From Symbiodinium natans (Eukaryota; Sar; Dinophyceae; Suessiales; Symbiodiniaceae), in the NCBI GenBank assembly GCA_905221605.1, contig CAJNDS010000281.1:41001-105000 (forward strand): 64,000 bases of DNA. The letters run 5' to 3'. The stretch's first letter is position 1, and each line of letters opens with the position of its first letter. The notes under the pieces are model-generated. The model ran no database searches, was not told where the DNA came from, and saw only the letters and a program-made list of their open reading frames with translations. Shown in pieces: positions 53,958 through 63,762 of the stretch. Made by a program: the position numbers and the translations under genes.

Positions 53958-54109
53958 CTGGGGGGGGGTTCCGAAATCCGCCGAGGCCTCGGGTCGGAGG
54001 TGTATAGGTTGTCAGAACAGGCACCACACCCAAAACCATTTTTCGGACCCTTTTTTTGCCTCAAATGGGTACCCCCCCTAAGAAACCGGGGCCCACCTTT
54101 TTTGTGCTG

Positions 54110-54425
54110 GGCTGCCCCCACCCCCCACAACCGCCGCCCCTCCCCCCCTTCCGCACCCCCCCCCCCCCCCCCCCCTGCCCCCCCCCCCCCCTAACCCCCC
54201 CCTGCCCCCCCCCCACCCCCCCCCACCCCCCCCCCTTTCCCCTGCCCAAAGCCACTGCAGGTTTTCGAGGCTCAACTGGTGTGAGCACGGCCGGGATGCA
54301 TTACCCGAAGAGTCTTCGACCTCAAACCATCCTCCACCCCCCCCCCCCCTCCTCTGCCCCCCCCCCCTCCCCCCTTCCCCCCTTCCCCCCCTTCCCCCCC
54401 CCACCCCCCCGCCCCCCCCCTGAGA
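54110..54425. repeat. Poly-C low-complexity DNA
   Basis: C runs of 8-18 bases at 54155-54240 and 54335-54420. Confidence 0.95.
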
Positions 54426-54463
54426 AGGCCTGGCTCACCCTCGATCAACAAGCCGAACCGTCT

Positions 54464-54603
54464 TGAACCCTAAACCCAAAAAAATCCTAAACCCCCAAAG
54501 CGTGAACCTTGAGCCCTAAGCCCTCAATCCTAAACTAACCCTCAAACCCTAAACCCCAAACCATAAACCATAAACCCGACCCCTAAACCCCTAACCCAAA
54601 CCC
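54464..54603 (-). repeat. Highly degenerate telomeric array
   Basis: CCCTAAACCC mixed with CCATAAA, CCCTAAGCCCTC and CCCCTAAA. Starts (minus strand) with GTTTGGG right after an exon. Confidence 0.85.
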
Positions 54604-56269
54604 TTTTGCTTGGGGTCCAGCGACTTGGCGCTGCGAATCACCATGCTCACGCGGATGCGCTGGGCCCGGGCCGAGCGGGTCGCGTAGCGTTAAAATAGAG
54701 GTTCCTTATTGGGGTCCTTATCGTAACGGAATCCTACTATTTGAGGGACTCTATTCGGGGTCCCTTCGTAATCCCCACCTGGACAATCCAGTTGGGAAGA
54801 CTTTTCCACTGCTTTGGAGAAGGTTTGACAGCAAAGCGTCGTGAAGCTCAGCATGAATGAAGCGGCGCCGTTTGGGGCTCACAGCTACTCTCCAAAAGCA
54901 CAACGAAGCTGCTGGCCTACCACCTTCAGCAGCCGCCCAAAACTCCCCACAGCGGATCTTTAGACTCATCTGTGCCACTTTGGTGAGGCAGCAAAGGCTG
55001 GCGAAAGCCCAGCAGCGGAAAGCAGAAGTCGAACTGGGAGGGCTCCCTGGCCACCAGCTCCACACGAAGTGCCCACTTGGCCTGCCAGCTCGGCACCTCA
55101 TCATCGGCCACCATGGGCACTCCATGCAAGACCTCGGCTTCGAGGTCCTTGGCCAGGGCGTGGAGCAGCCGCGCTGGAAGGCCACCGACCACAAGGAGGC
55201 CTTCAGCGCGGCACAGCTCGCACACAGCATCCGAGACATCACCTGAAATCAGCAGCGCCTCTGTACCATGCTCTGACAGAGTGCGGAGCGCTTCGGACAG
55301 CAGCCGTTGTTCCCCAGTGTTGGAGACCAGCCGGGTGCTAGCATTCTGGTAGACTTGCTCCTTGGTCCGGCGTTGCAGCGGCGCACAAGTGTCATAGGCC
55401 GCAGAAAGAAGGTCGGCATCCAAACAAACACTTCGTGAAAAGCGTTTGATCGCATCCGCGGTCTCCCCTTGCAGTTGGCGAAGCATTTCGACAGGGCCAG
55501 ACACATAACTTTGTGGAACATGGCAGGCAACGCCCCGAAACAGCCGCAGGCGTGGCTGCTGCACCAGCTTCTGACGTCCGTATGCGAAGCAGTGCTGGTT
55601 CTCAATAGGGCCGCTGTGCCTCTCACATAGTGTTGAGCAAATGTCGTTCAGCACAAGCCTCACGTTGCCAACCATGCAGGCAGCTGAGGCTGTTTCCAGA
55701 TTGCATGTTGTGTGCTGGGTCTGTTCTGGCGCGTGAACCGGTGGCTCTTCAGGAGCTGTGAAGAACCAGCTCACATCATCCTCCTCACCAAGCCCGACCA
55801 CAGCGTTCCCGGTCTCGATGTGGATCCTACTTGGGTTGGGGGCAGGAACGGCAGGAAGATGCATCTTTCGGAGGGCTGCTTCTGCTAGGGCAGCTGCACG
55901 CCGCAAACCTGTTTGCAGGGTCCAAGCTGACAGGCCAGCCCGGCGAAGCACAGCTGCCTCAGCCAGGAGTCCGGCGCCCAAGAGCACGAGGCGCGCCTGC
56001 TCACGTCGACCGTGTGCTGCCGCCAGGCCATCCATGGCCTCACGCAGGAGCTCCACAACCACCTCGTCGAATCCATGCGCATCCACCACTTCAGCGGGGT
56101 CGCACGACAGGACCAGCTCCTCAGACGTTGCGGCGGACACAATCTTGAAGGACGGCTGAGAAGGAGCTGCTGCGAAAGGCAGCACGGATGCTGCCAAGGT
56201 CTTCAGAGTTCCCACGCAGCCATCCAAAGCATGCCAAGTGTCAGATTCTCTCATTGCAGACATGTCCAT
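54604..56269 (-). CDS. Group II chaperonin-like protein (BBS/MKKS type)
   Basis: ATG at 56269 opens about 440 codons: an equatorial-domain-like N-terminus (GCVGTLKTLAASVLPFA, later ARLVLLGAGLLAEAAVLRRA) and an apical-like part (EALLISGDVSDAVCELCRAE then GLLVVGGLPARLLHALAKDL). The position of the ATP motif GDGTT reads GRREQARLVLL, so ATP hydrolysis is unlikely, as in BBS6/10/12. Downstream exons: about 54890-54782 (RRFIHAELHDALLSNLLQSS) and about 54660-54604 (RIRVSMVIRSAKSLDPKQK), the latter ending at G|GTTTGGGTTAGGGG. A possible last exon, TVRLVDRG and stop, lies near 54445-54470. BBS12 or BBS10 is most likely; assigning one is beyond what I can see. Confidence 0.55.
54687..54780. mobile_element. 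Introner-like sequence in a chaperonin intron
   Basis: Starts on the minus strand at CCAG|GTGGGGATTACG; internal GGGACCCCGAATA and CCCCAATAAGG resemble the other GGGTCC/GGTACC short elements. Ends poorly matched. Confidence 0.35.
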
Positions 56270-56279
56270 CAGAGGGAGA

Positions 56280-56640
56280 AAGCCGCATTGGTTCCCTATG
56301 GATCCCTAGATCTCATCCCGAACCAAGCGCCGAAGTGTGGCAAATGTTCCGGCATCCTTTCAATCGGTCAATGTGTCAAGGTGTCTTGCACATCGCCCGT
56401 CTGCGACACACGGCTTTCCCCCAAAAAGGCTGATGCTCCGAGCAGTGGCCTACATGTCTTCCGAGAAGGGCTAACTCAAACAAATCCTCACCAAGCCCAG
56501 CCAAAGAGTGACCCCACAATTCGCTTTAGAGACTCTACGCTCTGCCATCGCAAACGTCTAGAATCTTTCCTTACATTTCTTTGGGGTGATCGTCCCAGTT
56601 AGAAATCACCCTTGAAAACAGCAACCCAGGCCGGCTCAAA
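56280..56640. other. Intergenic, no gene seen
   Basis: Upstream of the chaperonin start (56269) and downstream of the placed cyclase exons. Promoter of the chaperonin and remaining cyclase 3' exons are expected here, but none could be placed. Confidence 0.35.
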
Positions 56641-56661
56641 CTCTCAGAAACGATGCAAGGC

Positions 56662-59600
56662 CTGATGTTCACTTCGGGAAGGCGATGCTCCTTGCACCAG
56701 TCGCGGATGCGCCGCAGGGCGCCCAGCATCCGCAAGGCAGCCTACGACTCCGGAGCATGCGCAACATGCTCTGGGGAGCTGAGCCTTGACCTTTAGGGTT
56801 TAGGGTTTAGGGTTAGATTTTAGGGTTTAGGGTTTAGGATTTAGGGTTTAGGGTTTAAAGGTTTAGGGTTTAGGGTTTAGGTTTAGGGTTTAGGGTTCAG
56901 GGTCCTGCAAGCCAATGCAAGCCCGTCCCCCTCGGGCCTCCACGGCCAAGGTCGGATGGCGCTCGTTCTCCAAAGGTGCGCCGTAGACGCATTGGATCGC
57001 ATCTCCAATGAACTCCAGCACAACGCCGCTGTGTTCATCAATGACCTACCACCCCACACAGAGTCTCAAAGCTTAAAAAAGTTGCTTTTTTGCCTCATGA
57101 GGACTCTTCCGGCCTTGGACATGTCATTGAAGTAGCGGCTGAGCAGAAGCAGGCAGGCAGCCGGCTCAATGCTTTCTACCTCGGCTGGAGCAGCTTCAGT
57201 CTTCGGAGTCTTCGGCCGTGTCCATGCCCCTCTCGACAAAACGAAGGTTTCCAGATGTCTTCAGCCAGCAGCTATCGTTGTGAAGTTCGCGATATCAGAG
57301 AAAAACATGGTTACCTGTGCAGCAGTTGATGAATCGGTAGCGTACTGTGCCACAAGGGGATAAACTTAGACCACACCGGCGACTCGCTGCAGAAATGTGC
57401 GACTTTTACGTCTAGACACACCAAAAACCGGGCCTCTCTCTCCTTGACTTCCAGCTTGGCCTCCTCCCCATCTCTCAGAAGCAGCTGTACGACCTTGGAA
57501 CACAACACAGCCAAAGCTTGCAAGCACGGGCTTCTGCGAGAAGGCCATTCATCCGGCTGGAGATTTTAGGATGTTTAGGGTTTGGGGGGTTCGCAAAGAC
57601 AGAAGAAAGGACGGAAGGAAAGAAAGAAATGAAGAACGACGTAAAGAAATCACGAAACACAGAGAGACATAGATAAACAATAAGTAAGTATCGCGAAAGA
57701 GCGAAAGGAATGTAAACGCAAGACATGTCGAGGCAAGCCGATAAACAAATACATGCTGGGAAAACAACCAAAAAGAGCCCAGCAAATGCATAAGTAGAGA
57801 CATAAGTAGATATCATGAACAAATTACAACTAAATACTGCAACAAATACATAAACACAAAAAGCAATACTGGAAAAAAAACAAAAACGGAGAACGACATG
57901 CACAACTAAAGAAACAGCTAACTACGGAAATGCATACATAAAGATGCACATCAATACAGAACAAAAGATAATTCAATAACGAAAGACATAGACGACTAGA
58001 GAAGACCGACAGAACGAAATGGCGAAACAAAACATAAAGACAGAAGCGCATAGATGAAACACAAGAAATTACGACTACTAAACAAGACTGCTGAAGCGAA
58101 CACATAACAAACGAAAGCAATGCACAAATAAATGTTTGTAATCAAACACGTAAAGAAACCATGCAAAACGACACATACAGATCCACATAAGTAAACAGAA
58201 CATTGCATCAACATGAACGACGAAATAACTAAGTAAAACATAGAGAGAGAGAGAGACAGAGAGACAGACAGACATAAATAACTGAATAAAGAAGGATACA
58301 CACGACTGAATGGCATCTGTACGTAAGAAAAATTTGTAAAGAAATACGTCAGCAAAGAAATCTGTCCAGAAATGAAGGAAACAAAAGGAAAGAACAACAG
58401 GCAGACAGCCAGACTGGCTGGCAGACAGACGGAAGAAGAACAAGAAGAGGAAGAAGAAGAAGAAGAAGCCAGACAGGAACGAAGAAACTTGCAGGAGGAA
58501 GTGAAGGCGGGAAATACGTAATGAAGAGCTAAGCAAGTGAAGAACGAGAAGTAAGAACTGATGAAATCAAGAATAACATAGCAAAATGCAGAATTGCAGA
58601 AAGACGTAACCAGCTACGAACGCAATGCAAAAAACAACAAGCAAAGTAACACAGACGGAAAGACATAAAGACAGAGGGCAATACATACACAAAACAGAAG
58701 ACACGAGCACATGATGACACATGAGTCACATGAGGGACAAAGGCGAAAGTGCAGATGCGCTGTGTGTAAAAAAAACTCCCAAACCCTGGCCGAGCTAACC
58801 CTGAACCCCAAGCCATTCACCCATTCCAAGCCCGTCATGCGAGCACCTCTGCAATGGGGAGACCCTAAACCCTAAACCCTAAACCCTAAGCCCTAAGCCC
58901 TAAACCCTAAACCCTAAACCCTAAACCCTAAACCCTAAACCCTAAACCCTCCCCCCCGGCAGCTTCGGCCCTGCACAGCTTGCTATGAAGGGGACCTCCT
59001 GCCATCAGAAAGAGTTGCTTCGAAACCCGCATGCATCTTTTTCAGACCCATCAAATAAGAACCTGGTGCTTGCTAACGTCCCTTCTTTTTGATTTAGTTC
59101 TGTCGTTCTTTCTTTTCTTCATTTCCTTCGTGCTGTCAGTCTGCCTTATTCCCGACAGCCCCCCACTCCCACCCCCGCCCAAACCCCAGTCACCCCACCA
59201 ACCCCCCCAAACTCTCCCCCCGAAAGAAGAGGGTCCCCGTTCAGGGTCCTGCCCAACCTGCATGAATGCGTCTGGGCACCGGCAGGGGAACATACTTTCC
59301 CCACGAGCGGACGGCCTTCTTCATGTTGTCGAAGGTCCTGAGGCTGCTGGATGATGCCCACAACATGCCGCAGCCGGCTTCGGAGGTCTCCAAAACAGGT
59401 GGGGGGGGGGATATGCAATGGGGTTAATATTCCTTGTAGCCCCAACAGGACACCAGCTATATACAGTCACCCATATTAAAAAGGAACCTTAAAAACACTC
59501 ACCAATAGCAGCAATATACACTCATATATACTCATATGAAGCGATGGGATGCGACGTGAGCCCACCTTCGGATCAGAAGCACCTCGCTGGTCTCGGGCTC

Positions 59601-59929
59601 ACCCCCAGCCTGCGTCAGAGCCGAGGCATGGTAGGGAAGCAGCAGTCGCTCAGTTGCATAGCAGTGCATGATACAGCGCCAAGAAATATTGCAACTGCGA
59701 AGGGAAGATCATCGGGCGCCTCCTCCTCACTGCCCACACCCGCAAACTGCGCGATGCTCTCCATGTCGTCGGCAAGGTCACGCAGGGGCCTCCGCGCTCA
59801 CCACAGCAGCTCGGTCCCTGCGCATCTCAGTGGAACACGATCGGCCTCAGCAAGTGGTGGGACAGGTAGGTGAGGTCCCTGGTGAGGAGGACGATCCCAA
59901 GGAGGATGATGACGATGACCTTTGCAAAG
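56662..59929 (-). CDS. Membrane-bound class III nucleotide cyclase
   Basis: Makes cAMP or cGMP. Exons fixed by frame: 59929-59846, a membrane helix (KVIVIILLGIVLLTRDLTYL then SHHLL); 59789 to about 59700 (RPLRDLADDMESIAQFAGVG); 59337-59280 (TFDNMKKAVRSWGKYVPLP, the 'YVP' motif before the domain); 57493-57434 (VVQLLLRDGEEAKLEVKERE); 57314 to about 57275 (VTMFFSDIANFTTIA, first metal Asp); 57179-57114 (IEPAACLLLLSRYFNDMSK); 57045-56938 (HSGVVLEFIGDAIQCVYGAP, second metal Asp); 56741-56662 (AALRMLGALRRIRDWCKEHR LPEVNI). Five donors are GC (59845, 57433, 57113, 56937, 56661). The C-terminal third of the domain is not placed. Substrate cannot be told. Confidence 0.85.
56792..56905 (+). repeat. Telomeric array in a cyclase GC-AG intron
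   Basis: About 15 TTTAGGG units with several short variants, inside the intron 56742-56937 (CCCTAAA on the coding strand). Confidence 0.97.
57585..58770. repeat. A-rich, T-poor island in a cyclase intron
   Basis: About 1.2 kb of AAAGAAAGAAATGAAGAACG-type simple sequence with very few T on the plus strand. It leaves the minus strand open in several frames, but encodes only low-complexity F/L/S/C strings. Lies inside the intron 57494-59279. Confidence 0.85.
58861..58951 (-). repeat. Telomeric array in the large cyclase intron
   Basis: Thirteen CCCTAAA units, two CCCTAAG, ending in a C run (TTTAGGG on the coding strand). Confidence 0.97.
59425..59540. repeat. Dispersed repeat, copy of 17426-17535
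   Basis: See 17426-17535. This copy has no insertion and lies in an intron of the cyclase. Confidence 0.55.
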
Positions 59930-60264
59930 CTTGAAAACTACGATAAGACAATGGTAGCGTGATCAGACAAGCTCATATCAGACCACTGATAACCCTGTCA
60001 GTCCTAGCAAGTCCATGGACGCTATCTGAGAGCAGCCAAACTGCCGAGGCTGTGGTCGAGAGCGACATCCATGCCTGGCAAAGCTGCATGCGTCGTGCGT
60101 TGGCCACAAGCTGGGACACGCTCTCGCTCTAATGGAGTGTGTTAAAGCTTGACATGCGCCTCTGTTGAAGTTCGAGCACGATCAAAGATCACTGCAATGG
60201 CAGTTGTCCGAAGCCTGGAAGACGGCGGAGATAGGCCATTTGTCACTAGTGCGAATGATCACTC

Positions 60265-61078
60265 ATGGATGACGCAATGATGCTGTAGGGGGCCAAGGAG
60301 CTCCAACTCCTCTGGCGAAACTTCGCTATCAGAGAAGTCCTTGGTTGAAGCATTCTGATAACTGCAACTGGATACATCAAGATTCTTTCCAGACAAGGCA
60401 CCGGGAATCGGAGCAGCACAAGATCAACTTGCCTGAATCTAGCGTTGCTATGAGGCAAAGAAACTTGATGCATTGGTTTGAACAGCACACGATGAGCCCA
60501 GAGCCCGCCTGATGCCCGTGCTCCTCACGTCATCATCCAGGTCATTAAGGACACGTCGTGGCCCCTTGAAGAACTGGACGGAGGAGCATGAGCCGCCTCA
60601 TGTCCAAGCATCCGACTCAGAACCAGCTGCGGTTTTGTCGACACGAAGGTCTCTGATCACACCCTGCCTGAGGAGATCTCATTGCAGTACACCTGCGTCC
60701 CCACATCTCCGTACATGTCTGGGATAAACTCTACACCGACAGGAGGACAGTTTTGGAGTGGCTGAAATGGAGCCTCTAGTGCGCACCGGCACAACGCCCT
60801 GGCCTTCTTGTCCAAATCGAGATAAAGCAACGATCTTGTGCCGATGCTCTTCTCCATTGCATGAAGCCACACCTGCCACAAATTGCCAGGCATCACACTG
60901 AACTCCTGCCCTCAGCAGTTCTGAATATCCCAAGCAACACTGGAGCTACTTGTACGCCCTCCTTCTTTCGAACTCGTTGAATCGCACTGGATCCCTGTAA
61001 GCGGCCTCAACCTGCTCATTGACAAGTTCAGGAACTTCAGCATGATCCCCGATGTCGGGAAACTCGGATCGAACCTCG
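60265..61078 (-). CDS. Unidentified multi-exon gene
   Basis: Exons: about 61078-60957 after GACTCCGAG (VRSEFPDIGDHAEVPELVNE then QVEAAYRDPVRFNEFERRR); 60909-60669 after CTGAGGGCAG (EFSVMPGNLWQVWLHAMEKS then IGTRSLLYLDLDKKARALCR ... VGVEFIPDMYGDVGTQVYCN), with a GC donor; about 60575-60490 (FFKGPRRVLNDLDDDVRSTG); and a last exon (NASTKDFSDSEVSPEELELL) with a stop near 60265. Strong GC3 bias and coherent frames. No family recognised. Confidence 0.55.
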
Positions 61079-61261
61079 GAGTCGGACAACTCTGCTGCAC
61101 TAGCTCGAGACTGCCACGAGCAACCTGGGGGTGTGCTGCAAAAGCTGATTTATGTCTCGACTCAACCTGTCAGGTCAGTCAGATGCACACGAAACACTAA
61201 ACTACACCCGAGCAGCCTGCTCCCGCTGACTTGCGCTGCAAGCGACAGGTGCTAAGGCTTA

Positions 61262-61305
61262 ATGGCCCTAAGCCCTCACTCGCCCTGAGCCCTATAAACC
61301 CTAGG
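61262..61305 (-). repeat. Very degenerate telomere-like stretch
   Basis: CCCTAAGCCCTCACTCGCCCTGAGCCCTATAAACCCTA; only loosely telomeric. Confidence 0.5.
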
Positions 61306-61396
61306 ACTCACGGCTTCACAGTGGGCAACGCCAGTAGTGTTGTTTCCAGGACTCAAGCCAAATTCCCCCCCAGTCCCCAGGAGGCTTGATACCCAC

Positions 61397-61883
61397 CCTC
61401 GTGCTGCCGAGGCCACCAAGTTGTCACAGAAGCCCAGGCCGCGAAGTGCCGAGTTGTTGGTGAGAGTCGGTTCGATGATGTTGAGGACGAAGAGAAGCCT
61501 CAGTGCTGCGCCTTCCGTGAGGCGAGAAAGACCCTTCGCTCCAACCTTCCTTCCAGGGCACGCCAGAACACCCAGCGCCACCTGGACGGCCACATATTCC
61601 TAAGTCCAAGGAGCAGTTGATGACAGTGAGCTGAATCTGAAACAGTGTGAACCACGAAACAACTAAGCTACAGCCAAAGCTCAGCATGCCTCGAGGTGAG
61701 GTTCTTCATGTTGCTCGCCTGCTTCAGCTGCTGCTCGCAGGAGCGTCGCAGCTTCTCTTCGACCCACTTATCTTCCAACATGAGCTCTTTGAATGCCTTG
61801 GAGCTGCAAAATGCCAAGATTTCTGCAGCAAACTGCGTGGGGGGACCTTCCGCGCACATGATAAAATCATGTTTGCAGGTCAA
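61397..61883 (-). CDS. Unidentified helical (ARM/HEAT-like?) protein, two exons
   Basis: Exon about 61838-61687 reads FAAEILAFCSSKAFKELMLE then DKWVEEKLRRSCEQQLKQAS and ends near a GC donor. Exon 61599-61397 follows GGACTTAG: EYVAVQVALGVLACPGRKVG then LTEGAALRLLFVLNIIEPTL then NNSALRGLGFCDNLVASAAR, ending GG|GTGGGTATC. Helical repeats are plausible, but no family is recognised. An intermediate exon may be missing. Confidence 0.5.
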
Positions 61884-62067
61884 GTCTCTTCAAAATCTAT
61901 CATCCCGACATCCTCCTCCTCTTCTTCATCGGGAGTTTGCTTTGTTAGCTGGGACGCGGTGCTGGTTGCCAGACTGACCTGCCAAGTCACTGGAAAGCTG
62001 GCTGTGTGCAGCTTTGCACGGCATTGGCTCTTGTGGCCCACAAGAGCAGTTGCAGAAGTGAAAGGAA

Positions 62068-62116
62068 CCCTAAACCCTAAACCCTAAACCCTAAACCCTA
62101 AACCCCAAAACCCTAG
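62068..62116 (-). repeat. Telomeric array (CCCTAAA)
   Basis: Seven units; the last reads CCCCAAAACCCTAG. Confidence 0.95.
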
Positions 62117-62240
62117 TCAGTGTGCTCAAACGATGTCATGTCAGCCCCCGATACGGGCCTTCATCCTGGCCTGAATGGTGTGTGCCCTGCTGAGGGGCGA
62201 CCGGCGCCGCGGGCCTTTGTTTCGTCTGATCTCTGAACTG

Positions 62241-62408
62241 GGTTTAGGGTTTAGGGTTTAGGGTTTAGGGTTTAGGGTTTAGGGTTTAGGGTTTAGGGTT
62301 TAGGGTTTAGGGTTTAGGGTTTAGGGTTTAGGGCTTAGGGTTTAGGATTTAGGGTTTAGGGTTTAGGGTTTAGGGTTTAGGGTTTAGGGTTTAGGGTTTA
62401 GGGTTTGG
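62241..62408 (+). repeat. Long telomeric array (TTTAGGG)
   Basis: About 24 units, nearly perfect apart from one GCTTAGGG and one ATTTAGGG. Confidence 0.97.
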
Positions 62409-62519
62409 GGCCCCTATAGAATTTAAGTTTTTATGGGCTATAAAGAGTACATAGGGATTAGGACCCATAGAAATCTAGAATTTATTCTAAATCCACCCAA
62501 GTGAAACCACCAGGCGTGG

Positions 62520-62628
62520 CTTACTGTTGGATAGTAGGGAATGAGGTTCCCTATATCCCCCTATATATACCCTTTGAGGGATTATATAGGCTACCTCATT
62601 CCCTCATTCCCTACTAACCGCCAGTAAG
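62520..62628. mobile_element. Introner-like element with CTTACTG inverted ends
   Basis: The left end reads CTTACTG, three unmatched bases, GATAGTAGGGAATGAG; the right end inverted reads CTTACTGGCGGTTAGTAGGG then AATGAG. About 25 bp with few mismatches, 109 bp long. Confidence 0.7.
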
Positions 62629-62870
62629 GTGATTGCACTTAGATGTCGGCCTTCATCTTACCCTTGATATTCAAATCATGGATGACTTATGATGTTCGCG
62701 CCACCGGCCTTTACTCATGCTTGCCCAATCAATGCTAAATGTCTGGGCGTAGAAGTCAGCTTCTGCAAGCGGGGAGATCCTGCAGGATTCCTAACATCAA
62801 GAGCAAGACACCGGTGGCGTCCAATGGTACCCATCTAAATCTGACTGATTTTTACCTCATCTACTTCCAG

Positions 62871-63263
62871 ATGCAGCCTGGAGACTGGCGTGGCTGCTTT
62901 CTGGCTTGGGTGGAATGCTCTGATGCTCTGTGGAGAACGGAGTCGGAAGCGCATCCATCGGGCCTGCAACCAGAGAAACCAGTGCTTAGTCCACCCTCCC
63001 AGGCCCAAAGGGCAGTGGAGAATCCCGAGCTGAACTCCGCGCCTGGTCCTGAGGTTGCTTGTGATGGGTTTGGCGACTCTGGCTCGAAGTCGAAGTCAAG
63101 CATCCGCTGTGATGTCTTCGACCTGCAACACATCGCGCATCGGCTTGGTGACTTCGAAATGCTGTCAGGTAACATGTTCCACTTCAGGACGAGTTGCCAT
63201 GAGGATGCAAGGAGGAAGCATGCAAGAACCACAGGAAAAGAGGGAATGGTGAAGGATTGGTGA
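62871..63263 (+). CDS. Plus-strand last exon, unidentified
   Basis: After CATCTACTTCCAG the frame MQPGDWRGCFLAWVECSDAL continues through FDLQHIAHRLGDFEMLSGNM to EGMVKDW and TGA at 63261-63263. About 131 codons, acidic/serine-rich middle. The opposite strand is also open but Cys/Ser-rich. The frame stays open upstream to an ATG at 62739, so an intronless start there is possible. Confidence 0.5.
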   Translation: MQPGDWRGCFLAWVECSDALWRTESEAHPSGLQPEKPVLSPPSQAQRAVENPELNSAPGPEVACDGFGDSGSKSKSSIRCDVFDLQHIAHRLGDFEMLSGNMFHFRTSCHEDARRKHARTTGKEGMVKDW

Positions 63264-63343
63264 CGTCTCGGTGGTTTCAGCTCTGGACTTGGACTTTCCC
63301 GAGCACTCCCTGCTCCTATCTGGACACATCCGGGGCGAAACTT

Positions 63344-63417
63344 TATGGTTTAGGGTTTAGGGTTTAGGGTTTAGGGTTTAGGGTTTAGGGTTTAGGGTTT
63401 AGAATTTAGGGTTTAGT
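63344..63417 (+). repeat. Telomeric array (TTTAGGG)
   Basis: Ten units, one TAGAATTTAGGG. Confidence 0.96.
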
Positions 63418-63604
63418 TAAGCATTCTGAACTTTGTACCTTTGCAGGTGGATTAGAGCACGCACGTCGAATTTCTCCTCGTGGAACTTGCTACTCGTTGT
63501 TGGGGACTCCAGCGTGCATCCCTCGGCAACTTTGCCGCTGCAATTTCGGTTCAAGGGTCTGGATACCTTCCGGGTGGGATGCTGAGCCTTCTACGAGCAG
63601 TCCT

Positions 63605-63649
63605 CCGTAATAGGGATCATCATCGGGGGTACTATAGTCCCTATTACGG
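63605..63649. repeat. Short perfect inverted repeat
   Basis: CCGTAATAGGGA at the left and TCCCTATTACGG at the right, 45 bp in all; could be the smallest member of the TIR elements. Confidence 0.7.
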
Positions 63650-63762
63650 GCTGTTAGTATAGCTTTATGAAACGAACTTCCCAACTTTCAGTTCGCCCAG
63701 TTTTGCCACTTCTTGGGAGAGCGGCGCACGGCGCCTAGATGCCCTCAGCGCACAGAACAACA

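Noticed and set aside
54056-54466. Proline-rich and glycine-rich frames
   Set aside because: Poly-C tracts.
57475-58838. Overlapping minus-strand frames rich in F, L, S, C and V, looking like membrane proteins
   Set aside because: Product of the A-rich, T-poor island; three frames are open at once and the stretch lies inside a cyclase intron.
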